In this document: positions 1-7,731 of the stretch, in pieces | Layout: each line of letters starts with the position of its first letter | Numbering within the stretch: position 1 is the first letter of the stretch | Source of the DNA: an uncultured Bacteroidales bacterium | Lineage (GTDB): Bacteria; Bacteroidota; Bacteroidia; Bacteroidales; P3 | NCBI GenBank assembly: GCA_947174375.1 | Contig: CAMWIS010000005.1 | Location: forward strand, 1-28,880 | Length of the DNA: 28,880 nucleotides | Reading direction: 5' to 3' | Translations under genes and position numbers: made by a program | Notes under the pieces: generated by a model | Database searches by the model: none | What the model was told of the DNA's origin: nothing | What the model saw: only the letters and a program-made list of their open reading frames with translations

Positions 1-581
1 CCTTCGAGGACGGCTTCGAGGCGGTCGCCGATATGGACGGGGCCCACGCCGACGGGCGTGCCCGTAAACAGGATGTCGCCCATGTGCAGCGTCATGAACT
101 GCGATACGTAGCTAATCAGGCGCGGCACGCCGAACAGCATATCGCCCGTAAAGCCGTCCTGCACCTTGTTCCCGTTCAGGTTCAGGTGGAAATGCAAGGC
201 GGAGACGGGTGGCAGCGCTTCTTTCGGAATCCAGCGGCCGATGGCGGCCGACTGGTCGAAACTCTTGCTGATTTCCCACGGCAGGCCTTTTTCCACGCAG
301 CGGCGTTGCAGGTCACGCGCCGTAAAGTCGAAGCCGAGGCTCACGGCGTCGAAGAAATCTTCCGCATATTTTTCGGGAATGTATTTGCCCACCTTGCCGA
401 TTCGCAGGATGACTTCGGTCTCGTAGTGGATTTCCTGCGAGAACTCCGGCAGGTAGAACGGCCGGTTGCGCACGAGTAAGGCCGTGTCGGGTTTGAAGAA
501 GAACACCGGCTGGGTCGGCACCTCGTGTCGGAGTTCGGCGATATGGGCACGGTAGTTCTGCCCGATGCAGATGATTTTCAT
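1..581 (-). CDS. Fumarylacetoacetate hydrolase family protein (3' end outside window)
   Basis: This is an open frame from an ATG at 581 running leftward off the window edge with no stop, so 193 N-terminal codons are seen. The family (FAH/YcgM-like) are Mg/Mn-dependent hydrolases or decarboxylases acting on acylpyruvates and oxaloacetate-type beta-keto acids. Visible hallmarks in order are an N-terminal IGQNYRAH, the metal-ligand segment YETEV (Glu-x-Glu, about residues 51-55), DFTARDLQ in the middle, and FTGTPVGVGPV near the visible end. These are the conserved blocks of the single-domain family, normally 200-220 aa, so only about 10-25 residues are likely missing. It starts 13 bases after the receptor gene stop, so it is probably co-transcribed with it. 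The exact substrate cannot be told from sequence. Confidence 0.88.
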   Translation of the reverse strand, partial: MKIICIGQNYRAHIAELRHEVPTQPVFFFKPDTALLVRNRPFYLPEFSQEIHYETEVILRIGKVGKYIPEKYAEDFFDAVSLGFDFTARDLQRRCVEKGLPWEISKSFDQSAAIGRWIPKEALPPVSALHFHLNLNGNKVQDGFTGDMLFGVPRLISYVSQFMTLHMGDILFTGTPVGVGPVHIGDRLEAVLE

Positions 582-594
582 AATGGCGGATTCC

Positions 595-3111
595 TTACAT
601 TTCGTCCATGCCGCCGTCCATATCCGTCTGCGGGGTGGCCGGCCGTTGGCTGCGTTTCAGCCCTTGGTTGATTTTATACGAGAGCGTCAGGAACAGGGCC
701 GTCGAGCGTTTGGGGCGGCGGTAGTTCTCCGTCACGAAGTTACTGCCGGTCACCGTATTGTCGAAACGCATCGTATGGCATAGGTCGCTTACGCGCAAGC
801 CCACGGTAAAGCGGTTCTTGAAAAAGCCCTTCCGTGCGGCCAATTCCGCCGAGAAGTTCGGCGCCATATAGTTCTGCCCGAAATAGTTGGGCCCCCGGTA
901 ACGGCACGACAGTTGCAGGTTGATGTCGTATTTGAACGAAAAGGTCGTGTTGAAGCGTAGCTGGTAGCTCAGGCCCTCCGAATTGAGCGACGGGTCTTCC
1001 GCGCCCCGCGTGATGTTCTGATACAGGCTGCCGTTCAGGCTGAACCGCCACCACGCGAAAACGCGCTGTTCGTAAGATATGTCGAAGCCGTAGTTGGTGC
1101 CGCTCGTATAGTTGAGGAACGTCTGCACGCGCACGCCGTCTTCCCGTTCGTAGGTATAGCGGCGGATGACGTCCTCCACGCGGCGGTAATAGACCGTTAC
1201 GAAGAACGAACTGCCCTTGTAGAACAGCGAGTAGTTCAGTTCCACCGAGTGGATGTCCTCGGGGGCGAGGTCGGGGTTACCCATCGAGATGGAGGACGGG
1301 TAGTTGTCGTAGTTGACAAAGGGGTTGAGGTTCCACGGGCGCGGCCGGTTCACGCGGCGCGTATAGCTCAGCTGGAGTTCCTGCAACTTACCTATTTTAT
1401 AAGAAAGGTGCACGGCCGGATAGAAACGCGGTATGAAATAGTTGAAGGCCGTGTCGTTGCGCTCCGAAACGGTCAGCGCGTCCATGGCCGCCACCTCCAT
1501 GCGCCCGCCGATTTGAAAGCTGAAGTTCTTGATTGTGCCGCCGAAGTTGGCGTAGATGCCGTGGTTCTGTTCGGTATAGCTGAAATCGATGGCGGTGTCC
1601 TGAAACGCATAGAGCCGGAAATCCTCGCGGTCGAAGCTGCGGTTATAGCGCACCTTGCCCTGGTAGCCGACCTCCAATTTGAAGCGTTCGCCGAACGGAT
1701 GCGCGTAGTTGATCTGCCCGTCGAAATCCAGACCGTTGCCCGTGGAATGCGTCGTCTGCACGTTTTCGGTCGTCAGGCCTTTGATTTCGTCCGTTATCGT
1801 GCGGTACATCGTCGTCCGGTTGTCGGGGTTGTGGTAGTCGAGCGTCGCGTCAATGGTCAGTTCCTGATCCTTGTGCCCGAACTGGTGGCGGTAGGACAGG
1901 GCGGTGTTGAACTGCGCCCAGCGGCCCTGGCCGTCGGACGTGTTGCCCAGCGTCTCGTACCAGTGGTAGTCGGTTTGGTCGTCGGGGTCATCGCGACGGA
2001 GGTCGCCCGTGGGGTCGAAATAAGAGGCCGTGCGCGTGGCGGGCGTCTCGTTGCGGCGGTTGTTGTACCAAAGGCCGCCGCCGAGCGTGGCGGTAAACAG
2101 GTCTTTATCGGAAATCCGCCAGTCCGCGCCCACCTTGACTTGCCCGCCCAATCCGCGGCGGCGGCTGTCGCTCTCGCCCGTCTCCCATTCCATATTGTCG
2201 TCGGGATAGCGGTCGGGCCACGCGCTTTTCTTGAGGCTGCGCGTAGTGGTCGAACCCTCGGAAAGCCGTTCGCGGAAGTTGAGGTCGGCCGATGTAAACA
2301 GCGTGACCTTGCCCAGGCCGAAGCTGAGGTTGGTGGACAGGCTGTGTTGGTTGGACGTGGCCGTCGAAAGGTTGACGATGCCGTTGAAATCGCGGTTCAG
2401 GCGTTTTTTCGTGCGGATGTTGAGGATGCCGGCCATGCCCTCGGGGTTGTATTTGGCCGACGGGTTGGAGATGATTTCGATGCTTTCGATCGAGCCGGCC
2501 GAAATCTGATCCAACCCCAAGCCCGACAGGACGGCGGGGCGGCCGTCGATCAGAATCGTCACGTTGTCGCTGCCTTTGAGCGAGACGTTCCCCTCTTCGT
2601 CCACGGTCACGGAGGGCACGTTCTGCAAAACGTCGGTGGCCGTGCCGCCCTCGCTCACGAGCGATTGCTCCACGTTGACCACCTTTTTGTCCAACGCGTA
2701 TTCTATCATGCGTTTCTGTCCCTTGATTTCGACGGAGTTGAGCGCGATGGCCGTGGACGACATCACGATGTCGTCGAGTTTACGCGCGGGGCGGCCGGCC
2801 GGGAGTTGGAACGGGGCCGTCTTGATTTCCTCAAAGCCCATCGAGCTGGCGCGGACGTAGAGCGGTTGGTCGAGCGGCAGGCGGTCTATGTTGAAGCGGC
2901 CGAATTCGTCGGTGATGCCGCCGCCCACCAGGCGGTTGCCGCCGTCGGCCACAAAGACGGCGATGTTGACGAACTCCAGCGGTTTCCGGTCTTCCGCGTT
3001 CAACGTCCGTCCCGTGATTTTGCCCGTGTTTTGGGCGGCGGCGTTCCCCGCGCCCCAAGCTCCCAAAGAGGCCATCCAAACAAGGCAACAGACAATGATT
3101 CTTTGTGTCAT
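595..3111 (-). CDS. TonB-dependent-receptor-like outer membrane beta-barrel protein
   Basis: This 838-aa protein has a Sec signal peptide (residues 1 to about 26, ending near NAAAQ). Next is a carboxypeptidase-regulatory-like beta-sandwich (about 30-115, GKITGRTLNAEDRKPLEFVNI). A TonB plug domain follows (about 130-235, including ATDVLQNVPSVTVDEEGNVSL and ILIDGRPAVLSG). The rest is a long barrel rich in alternating aromatic strands. This order matches the Bacteroidota 'outer membrane beta-barrel' family (PF14905-like). The C-terminus ends in a short Met/Asp-rich tail after the last strand (LFLTLSYKIN). No SusD-like lipoprotein lies beside it, so it is not an obvious polysaccharide locus, and the ligand (siderophore, peptide, cofactor) is unknown. 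It lies 56 bases downstream of hemW but has its own candidate promoter there and a hairpin in the leader. Confidence 0.9.
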   Translation of the reverse strand: MTQRIIVCCLVWMASLGAWGAGNAAAQNTGKITGRTLNAEDRKPLEFVNIAVFVADGGNRLVGGGITDEFGRFNIDRLPLDQPLYVRASSMGFEEIKTAPFQLPAGRPARKLDDIVMSSTAIALNSVEIKGQKRMIEYALDKKVVNVEQSLVSEGGTATDVLQNVPSVTVDEEGNVSLKGSDNVTILIDGRPAVLSGLGLDQISAGSIESIEIISNPSAKYNPEGMAGILNIRTKKRLNRDFNGIVNLSTATSNQHSLSTNLSFGLGKVTLFTSADLNFRERLSEGSTTTRSLKKSAWPDRYPDDNMEWETGESDSRRRGLGGQVKVGADWRISDKDLFTATLGGGLWYNNRRNETPATRTASYFDPTGDLRRDDPDDQTDYHWYETLGNTSDGQGRWAQFNTALSYRHQFGHKDQELTIDATLDYHNPDNRTTMYRTITDEIKGLTTENVQTTHSTGNGLDFDGQINYAHPFGERFKLEVGYQGKVRYNRSFDREDFRLYAFQDTAIDFSYTEQNHGIYANFGGTIKNFSFQIGGRMEVAAMDALTVSERNDTAFNYFIPRFYPAVHLSYKIGKLQELQLSYTRRVNRPRPWNLNPFVNYDNYPSSISMGNPDLAPEDIHSVELNYSLFYKGSSFFVTVYYRRVEDVIRRYTYEREDGVRVQTFLNYTSGTNYGFDISYEQRVFAWWRFSLNGSLYQNITRGAEDPSLNSEGLSYQLRFNTTFSFKYDINLQLSCRYRGPNYFGQNYMAPNFSAELAARKGFFKNRFTVGLRVSDLCHTMRFDNTVTGSNFVTENYRRPKRSTALFLTLSYKINQGLKRSQRPATPQTDMDGGMDEM

Positions 3112-3120
3112 GGTTCCGTA

Positions 3121-3149
3121 GAGCCGACCGCGTTTGAACGCGGGGGCTC
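3121..3149 (-). promoter_or_regulatory. Hairpin in the receptor gene leader or operator
   Basis: This is a nested inverted repeat between the receptor start codon and its candidate -7 box. The inner arms are CCGCGTT/AACGCGG (3128-3134 and 3137-3143) and the outer arms GAGCC/GGCTC (3121-3125 and 3145-3149). If transcription starts a few bases after the -7 box at 3151-3158, the outer arm would sit at the extreme 5' end of the mRNA. It could be an mRNA-end stem-loop, an operator palindrome, or a weak end signal for hemW. No U-tract follows it, so a classic terminator is unlikely. Confidence 0.5.
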
Positions 3150-3150
3150 G

Positions 3151-3181
3151 CGAAGATACGCAAATTGTCAGAAAAAGGAAA
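3151..3181 (-). promoter_or_regulatory. Candidate Bacteroidota promoter of the receptor gene
   Basis: On the minus strand TATCTTCG (3158-3151) resembles the -7 element TAnnTTTG. TTTC (3181-3178), 19 bases upstream, resembles the -33 element TTTG. The -33 part overlaps the last codons of hemW. One mismatch in each element makes this a moderate call. Confidence 0.45.
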
Positions 3182-4343
3182 GCGCGAGGCCGTCGGCGCG
3201 ATAGCGCGCGGCCGGGGTGGGGCGGTAGGCCGTCTCGGTTTCTATCAGCAGGCCTTCTTGCAGCAGCGGTTGCAGGTGTTGCAGGCAGGCTTGGCGCAGC
3301 GGGGCGGGCAGGGCGGCGAGACGGCCTTTATGGAGCCCGGCCGCCGTGCGCAGCGCCGTCATGACGTACTCGTGGTAGAGGTCGGTCTCGCTCAGCCGTT
3401 CCTGTTCAAAAAGGGCCGGGCCGTAAGGTGTTGTAGTATAGGTGCGGACGTCGGGACGGTTGGCGCGGCGCACGGCGACGGCCGACGTCGCGTCGTGGAT
3501 GGCGGCCGCGGACGGCAGCCGGCAAAACGAATGCGCGCCGGGGCCCAGTCCCAAGTAAGGCGTCTGCACATCCCAGTAGCGGCTGTTGTGGCGGGCCTCA
3601 TGGCCGGGGCGCGCGAAATTCGACACCTCGTAGGCGGCGTAGCCCTGCCGTTCCGCCCAGTCCGTCAGCCGTCCGTACTGCGCGGCCAGCACATCCTGAT
3701 CCGGCACGCGGCAGTCGCCCCGTTCCACCTGGCGGGCCAGCAGGCTGCCCGGCTCTACGGTCAGCGCGTAGGCCGACAGGTGGGGCGGTCGGTAGGCGGC
3801 CGCCGTATCCAATTGTTCCGCCCATTCCGTATCCGTCATATCGGGCAGACCGTAAATCAAGTCGATGGAAAGGTTGTCGAAGCCCGCGGCGGCCGCCGCT
3901 TCGATGGCGGCCCGCGCCTCGCTGCCGTTGTGGCGGCGGCGCATGAAGCGCAGGCGTTCGTCGCGGAACGACTGTATGCCCATGCTGAGCCGGTTGACGG
4001 GCGTATGCCGTTTGAGGTCGGAAAGGCGGTCGCGGTGCTCCGGGTTGAGTTCAAACGTGATTTCGGGTGAGGCGCTCCAGCGGAACAGCCGGTTCAGTCC
4101 TTCGAAAAGCCGCACGCAGTCGGCGATGGATAGCACCGAGGGCGTGCCGCCGCCTATATACAGCGTGTCAAAGACGGCCTCATGCCAAGGCGTGTCCGCT
4201 TCTTCCAGCCGTAGGGCCGCTTCCCGCAACACGGCATCGACATAGGCTTGCCGGTAGGTCGGGTCGGCCACCGAATAAAACGCGCAGTAGCTGCATTTCG
4301 CTTCGCAGAAAGGCACATGGATGTAAAGCCCGGCCGTGCTCAT
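3168..4343 (-). CDS. hemW: HemW-type radical SAM heme chaperone
   Basis: This 391-aa radical SAM protein has the cluster-binding motif C-x3-C-x2-C near the N-terminus (Cys13, Cys17, Cys20 in PFCEAKCSYCAF). It continues with IGGGTPS and the FELNPE block of the HemN/HemW superfamily. The residue after the third cysteine is Ala-Phe, not the extra cysteine of true oxygen-independent coproporphyrinogen oxidase (HemN, CxxxCxxCxC), and the length is about 390 rather than 450. Both favour HemW, which binds heme and hands it to membrane respiratory proteins in the characterised members. Its ATG overlaps the stop of the upstream histidine kinase as ATGA (4343-4340), which suggests translational coupling. 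A cytochrome c maturation pair lies elsewhere in the window, so heme delivery is physiologically sensible. Confidence 0.9.
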   Translation of the reverse strand: MSTAGLYIHVPFCEAKCSYCAFYSVADPTYRQAYVDAVLREAALRLEEADTPWHEAVFDTLYIGGGTPSVLSIADCVRLFEGLNRLFRWSASPEITFELNPEHRDRLSDLKRHTPVNRLSMGIQSFRDERLRFMRRRHNGSEARAAIEAAAAAGFDNLSIDLIYGLPDMTDTEWAEQLDTAAAYRPPHLSAYALTVEPGSLLARQVERGDCRVPDQDVLAAQYGRLTDWAERQGYAAYEVSNFARPGHEARHNSRYWDVQTPYLGLGPGAHSFCRLPSAAAIHDATSAVAVRRANRPDVRTYTTTPYGPALFEQERLSETDLYHEYVMTALRTAAGLHKGRLAALPAPLRQACLQHLQPLLQEGLLIETETAYRPTPAARYRADGLALSFF

Positions 4344-5905
4344 GCCTGTGTCTCGCTTTCAGGCGGCGCCGCGTTCAGCACGATGCGGAACGTCGTGCCT
4401 TCGTTCACGACCGACGATTTGACGTAAATCCGTCCCTTGTGATACGATTTGACGATGCGTTTGCTCAGCGTCAGGCCCAGCCCCCAGCCGCGCGTCTTGG
4501 TCGTGAAGCCGGCGTCGAAGATGGAGGAGAACATATTGTGCGGCATCCCCTTGCCCGTATCGCGGATGTCGATGTACACCTGTTGCTGGTCGGTCTGGAT
4601 GTCCACGAAAATGTCGCCCTCGCCGCCGCCGATGGCGTTCACGGCGTTCTTGCACAGGTTCTCGATGACCCATTCAAACAGGTCGGCGTTGAGGTAGGCG
4701 TAAACCGCCACGTCTTCGGCCGGCGAGATATGGTAATGGATGTGTTTGGACGTCCGAACCTTAAGGTAGGCGATGGCGCGGTAGATAACCGGCATGATGT
4801 TCTCGGGCTTCAGCTCCGGAATGGAACCGATTTGGGAAAAGCGTTGCGCAATCATCTGCAAGCGCAACACGTCTTTCTCCATTTCGGCCAGCGTGTCGGG
4901 GGCCAGCGGCTCGTCGGGCTGCAGTTTGCAGAACTCTATCCAGGCCAACAGCGAGGACAGCGGCGTGCCCAGCTGGTGCGCCGTCTCCTTGGAGATGCCC
5001 CACCAAACCTGGTTCTGCTCGTTGCGGCGCGACAGGTTAATCAGGAACGCGATGCCGATAAGCAAGGCGAACAGCGCGAACGACAGCACGACCGGCAGAT
5101 AGCGCAAGCCCCTCAACAGCGGCGAGGCGTTGTAGAAAACATACATTTTCTCGTGCGTGTCCTCCAAACCGTCGATGACAATCGGCGGGTTGTCCTTGCT
5201 CATGCGGTCGAGCAAACGTTCTATGCTCTTGCGGCTGTAAAACCGGTTGGGGTCGATGTTGGCGTATTGGATGATGCGCGTGCGGGATTCGTCGGTGATG
5301 ACGATGGGGGCCGAGATAAATTCCGCGGCCGCCGTGATGCTGAACGAGCGGGACAGTTCTTCCAACAGGTTGTGCAGCCGGATGAACGTGGCCGACGGCT
5401 TGTAATAGAAAAGATAGCGTTCGCTTTCCGCCGTCACGGAAATCGGGTCGTAATGCGTGTATTCGTTGTAGCGCGGCGTTTCCACCGCCAGGCTGTCGGT
5501 CACCTCGAACGTGTCGCCGTGCGCCTCTATGATGTGTCCGTCCCCGTCCACGACCATGAAAGGAATGGAATGGTTGTCGGAAATGATGCGGATAAAGAAA
5601 TCGAATTCCCGGGGCGAGGTGTTGGTGGACAGCAGGCGTTCGTAAGCATACGACCATATCATGGCGTACTTGCGCTCCTCTAATTCCAGATTGGCGAACA
5701 GCGTGCGCGTGTATTCCATCAGTTCGGTCTGTTGTTGCAGCGACGACGCCCAGTTGCGGATTTTAAGCTGTTCTTCCGACTGTATCCTTGAAATCATGAC
5801 CTGCGTGTACCAGAACGTAATGGCCAGCAGAATCGCCGTAATGAAGACGAATACGAGGTTGAGCCGGTTGGCGACCCGCGAAAAGGCGATGCGTTTTTTC
5901 TTCAT
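4340..5905 (-). CDS. Membrane sensor histidine kinase, no partner regulator nearby
   Basis: This 521-aa protein has two membrane segments (about residues 15-35 and 268-291) flanking a periplasmic sensor region of about 230 aa. The second segment leads directly into the kinase core, with no clear HAMP domain. The phospho-acceptor is His310 in the H-box KETAHQLGTPLSS. The ATP-binding HATPase domain shows the N-box ENLCKNAVNA (about 415-424), the G1 box DTGKGMP (449-455) and the G2 box GWGLGL (473-478). All catalytic motifs are intact. The WWGISKETAHQLGTPLSSL context is typical of a widespread Bacteroidota kinase group. No response regulator is encoded next to it. Instead it overlaps hemW by four bases, so the signal and partner are unknown. 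It has its own strong promoter in the divergent gap with tadA. Confidence 0.93.
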   Translation of the reverse strand: MKKKRIAFSRVANRLNLVFVFITAILLAITFWYTQVMISRIQSEEQLKIRNWASSLQQQTELMEYTRTLFANLELEERKYAMIWSYAYERLLSTNTSPREFDFFIRIISDNHSIPFMVVDGDGHIIEAHGDTFEVTDSLAVETPRYNEYTHYDPISVTAESERYLFYYKPSATFIRLHNLLEELSRSFSITAAAEFISAPIVITDESRTRIIQYANIDPNRFYSRKSIERLLDRMSKDNPPIVIDGLEDTHEKMYVFYNASPLLRGLRYLPVVLSFALFALLIGIAFLINLSRRNEQNQVWWGISKETAHQLGTPLSSLLAWIEFCKLQPDEPLAPDTLAEMEKDVLRLQMIAQRFSQIGSIPELKPENIMPVIYRAIAYLKVRTSKHIHYHISPAEDVAVYAYLNADLFEWVIENLCKNAVNAIGGGEGDIFVDIQTDQQQVYIDIRDTGKGMPHNMFSSIFDAGFTTKTRGWGLGLTLSKRIVKSYHKGRIYVKSSVVNEGTTFRIVLNAAPPESETQA

Positions 5906-5927
5906 GGACGATGAAAACGGATACCGA

Positions 5928-5959
5928 CAAAATTAGCAAAAGTCCGCCATAATTTCAAA
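5928..5959 (-). promoter_or_regulatory. Promoter of the histidine kinase-hemW operon
   Basis: On the minus strand there is an exact -33 TTTG (5959-5956), a 20-base spacer, and an exact -7 TAATTTTG (5935-5928). It lies 22 bases upstream of the kinase ATG. Its -33 box is separated by a single base from the -33 box of the opposing tadA promoter. Confidence 0.8.
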
Positions 5960-5960
5960 A

Positions 5961-5992
5961 TTTGTTTATATCGGGGTTTTGGCTTAACTTTG
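5961..5992 (+). promoter_or_regulatory. Promoter of the tadA-ftcD gene run
   Basis: There is an exact -33 TTTG (5961-5964), a 20-base spacer, and an exact -7 TAACTTTG (5985-5992). Transcription should begin near 5995. That rules out any tadA start codon upstream of this and leaves a leader of about 20 bases before the GTG at 6016. Confidence 0.82.
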
Positions 5993-6015
5993 GAGGTTGG
6001 GTAAAACGGCAAATC

Positions 6016-6465
6016 GTGCAAGAGACGACGGAACAGGAAGACCGCTATTTCATGCGGGAGGCGTTTAAATTGGCGCAGCGGGCCTTAGAGGCCGGCGAGG
6101 TGCCGGTCGGGGCCGTGGTTGTGGCCGACGGCCGGATTATCGGCAAGGGCTACAACCTGACCGAGACGCTGCACGATGCCACGGCGCACGCCGAGATGCA
6201 GGCGTTTACGGCCGCCGCCGAGTATTTGGGCGGTAAGTACCTGACCGACTGCACGCTGTATGTAACGCTCGAGCCCTGCTGTATGTGCGCCGGCGCCGCC
6301 TATTGGACGCAGGTCAGCCGTATCGTCTATGGCGCGGCCGACCCCAAGCGCGGCTGTACGCGCGTGAAGCCGTCGCTGCTGCATCCCAAGACCCGCTGTG
6401 AGGGCGGGCTCATGGCCGACGAGAGCAGCGCGCTGTTGCAGACGTTTTTTAAGGAAAAAAGATAA
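6016..6465 (+). CDS. tadA: tRNA-specific adenosine deaminase
   Basis: This zinc enzyme of the cytidine-deaminase fold converts adenosine-34 of a tRNA anticodon to inosine. In the 149-aa form the zinc/catalytic motif is His58-Ala-Glu60 in TAHAEMQA, and the PCxxC pair is Cys88/Cys91 in LEPCCMCAGA. The TadA C-terminal block ADESSALLQTFF matches the family. The frame is open upstream to 5962, but that segment lies inside the promoter, so it cannot be translated. GTG at 6016 gives the usual spacing before YFMREAF. ATG at 6052 is the alternative and would trim 12 residues. It is the first gene of a plus-strand run, one base ahead of cdd. Confidence 0.92.
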   Translation: MQETTEQEDRYFMREAFKLAQRALEAGEVPVGAVVVADGRIIGKGYNLTETLHDATAHAEMQAFTAAAEYLGGKYLTDCTLYVTLEPCCMCAGAAYWTQVSRIVYGAADPKRGCTRVKPSLLHPKTRCEGGLMADESSALLQTFFKEKR

Positions 6466-6466
6466 G

Positions 6467-6985
6467 ATGCGCAAAGCCATCACGATAGACTACGAGGCGT
6501 ACGACGACGAACGCGCGTTGCCGGCCGACGACGCGGCCCTGTTGCAACAGGCGCGCCGCTGTGTGGCGAATGCCTATGCCCCCTATTCGGGGTTCAAGGT
6601 AGGCGCGGCCGTGCGTTTGGCCAACGGGACGGTCGTGTGCGGCAGCAACCAGGAGAACGCCGCGTTCCCGTCCGGGCTTTGTGCCGAGCGCGTGGCCGTT
6701 TTCGCGGCCGGCGCCAACCATCCGGGGGTGCCGGTAGCGGCTTTGGCCGTGGCGGCGCAGTCGGCCGACGGGCAGGCGGCGGACTATCCGATTAGCCCGT
6801 GCGGGGCCTGTCGGGAGTCGCTTATGGAATACGAACGCCGTTACGGGCAGCCCATCCGCGTGATATTGCAGGGGGCTGGGCATAAGATAGTGGTTTTTGA
6901 GGGCATCGAACGCCTGTTGCCGTTCCGGTTCGCGGCCGACGGCCTCGGCGCGGAAGGCGCGGAAAAAGTAAACAAGGAGCATTAG
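6467..6985 (+). CDS. cdd: Cytidine deaminase
   Basis: This 172-aa pyrimidine-salvage enzyme deaminates cytidine and deoxycytidine to uridine and deoxyuridine. It shows the tetrameric-type zinc site Cys72-Ala-Glu74 (PSGLCAERVA) and Cys112/Cys115 in SPCGACR, as well as the substrate segment YAPYSGFKVGAA. A stretch of about 28 N-terminal residues precedes the core, a little longer than the minimal 130-aa enzymes but common in this phylum. The start is the ATG one base after the tadA stop. The stop is followed one base later by the exporter gene, so the three are surely co-transcribed. Confidence 0.93.
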   Translation: MRKAITIDYEAYDDERALPADDAALLQQARRCVANAYAPYSGFKVGAAVRLANGTVVCGSNQENAAFPSGLCAERVAVFAAGANHPGVPVAALAVAAQSADGQAADYPISPCGACRESLMEYERRYGQPIRVILQGAGHKIVVFEGIERLLPFRFAADGLGAEGAEKVNKEH

Positions 6986-6986
6986 G

Positions 6987-7706
6987 ATGATGTGGCATAC
7001 GTGCGTGGAAGGGTTTTTGTTGGGGTTGGGCCTGGCGGTCATGCTGGGGCCCGCCTTCTTCTCGCTCGTGCAGACGAGCCTGCGCAACGGCTTCAAGGCC
7101 GCCATGCGTCTGGCGTTCGGCATCTTCCTGAGTGATTCCGCGCTGGTGTGTATTTCGTTCTACGGGGCGGCCAAACTGTTTGAACTGCCCACGGCCAAAC
7201 ACATCATCGGGTTGGTGGGCGGCGCGATACTCGTCGGTTACGGCATCTATACCTACCGGATGCGCGTGGACGAGGAGACCTTTATGAAGAAGTCGCAGGA
7301 AATACAGTTGAAGAAAGCCTACAAAGGCCCGTCGTGGTGGGTCGATTTCCTGCGCGGCTTTCTGACCAATATGGCCAATCCGGCCACGTGGCTGTTCTGG
7401 TTCTTTTGGGTGGGCATCATCATGGGGCAGAATACGGAGCACGGCCAAATCCACAAACTGAACGTCGTGTTGTTTTTCGGTTGCGCCCTGTTGACCGTAT
7501 TGACGACGGATTTAATCAAGAGCCTGATCGCCTATCGGCTCAAACCTTATATGACGGCGGGGACGATGCGCATCGTGAACCGCATCGTGGGCGTGTTGCT
7601 GTTCCTGTTCGGCCTGTACCTGATGCTGTACGTCGTGCTGGAACTCGCGGGCATTCCGGTGACGGGCTTCCAGGCCTCGCCCGCCACGTTCCCCGTCAAG
7701 ATATAG
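6987..7706 (+). CDS. LysE/RhtB-family amino acid exporter
   Basis: This 239-aa integral membrane protein has about six hydrophobic segments. It carries the family signature near the N-terminus (LGPAFFSLVQTSLRNGFKAA, preceded by the first helix). The conserved WLFWFFWVG region follows in the second half, consistent with LysE-type transporters that expel amino acids and related metabolites. Two ATG codons sit in tandem at 6987 and 6990, and either could start. The gene lies one base after cdd and 25 bases before trxB. The substrate cannot be assigned. Nearby glutamate-related genes are only circumstantial. Confidence 0.85.
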   Translation: MMWHTCVEGFLLGLGLAVMLGPAFFSLVQTSLRNGFKAAMRLAFGIFLSDSALVCISFYGAAKLFELPTAKHIIGLVGGAILVGYGIYTYRMRVDEETFMKKSQEIQLKKAYKGPSWWVDFLRGFLTNMANPATWLFWFFWVGIIMGQNTEHGQIHKLNVVLFFGCALLTVLTTDLIKSLIAYRLKPYMTAGTMRIVNRIVGVLLFLFGLYLMLYVVLELAGIPVTGFQASPATFPVKI

Positions 7707-7731
7707 TTTAAAATTAAAACCAATAGATACT

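Noticed and set aside
1249..3204. 651-aa open frame on the plus strand opposite the receptor gene
   Set aside because: It is a GC-rich shadow frame. The opposite strand gives a complete signal peptide, plug and barrel, and the shadow has no family motifs and no promoter.
3168..4343. Oxygen-independent coproporphyrinogen III oxidase (HemN)
   Set aside because: It lacks the fourth cysteine after CxxxCxxC and the longer HemN length, so the HemW assignment fits better.
5962..6015. TTG start that would add 18 residues to TadA
   Set aside because: The segment contains the spacer and -7 box of the tadA promoter and lies upstream of the predicted transcription start.
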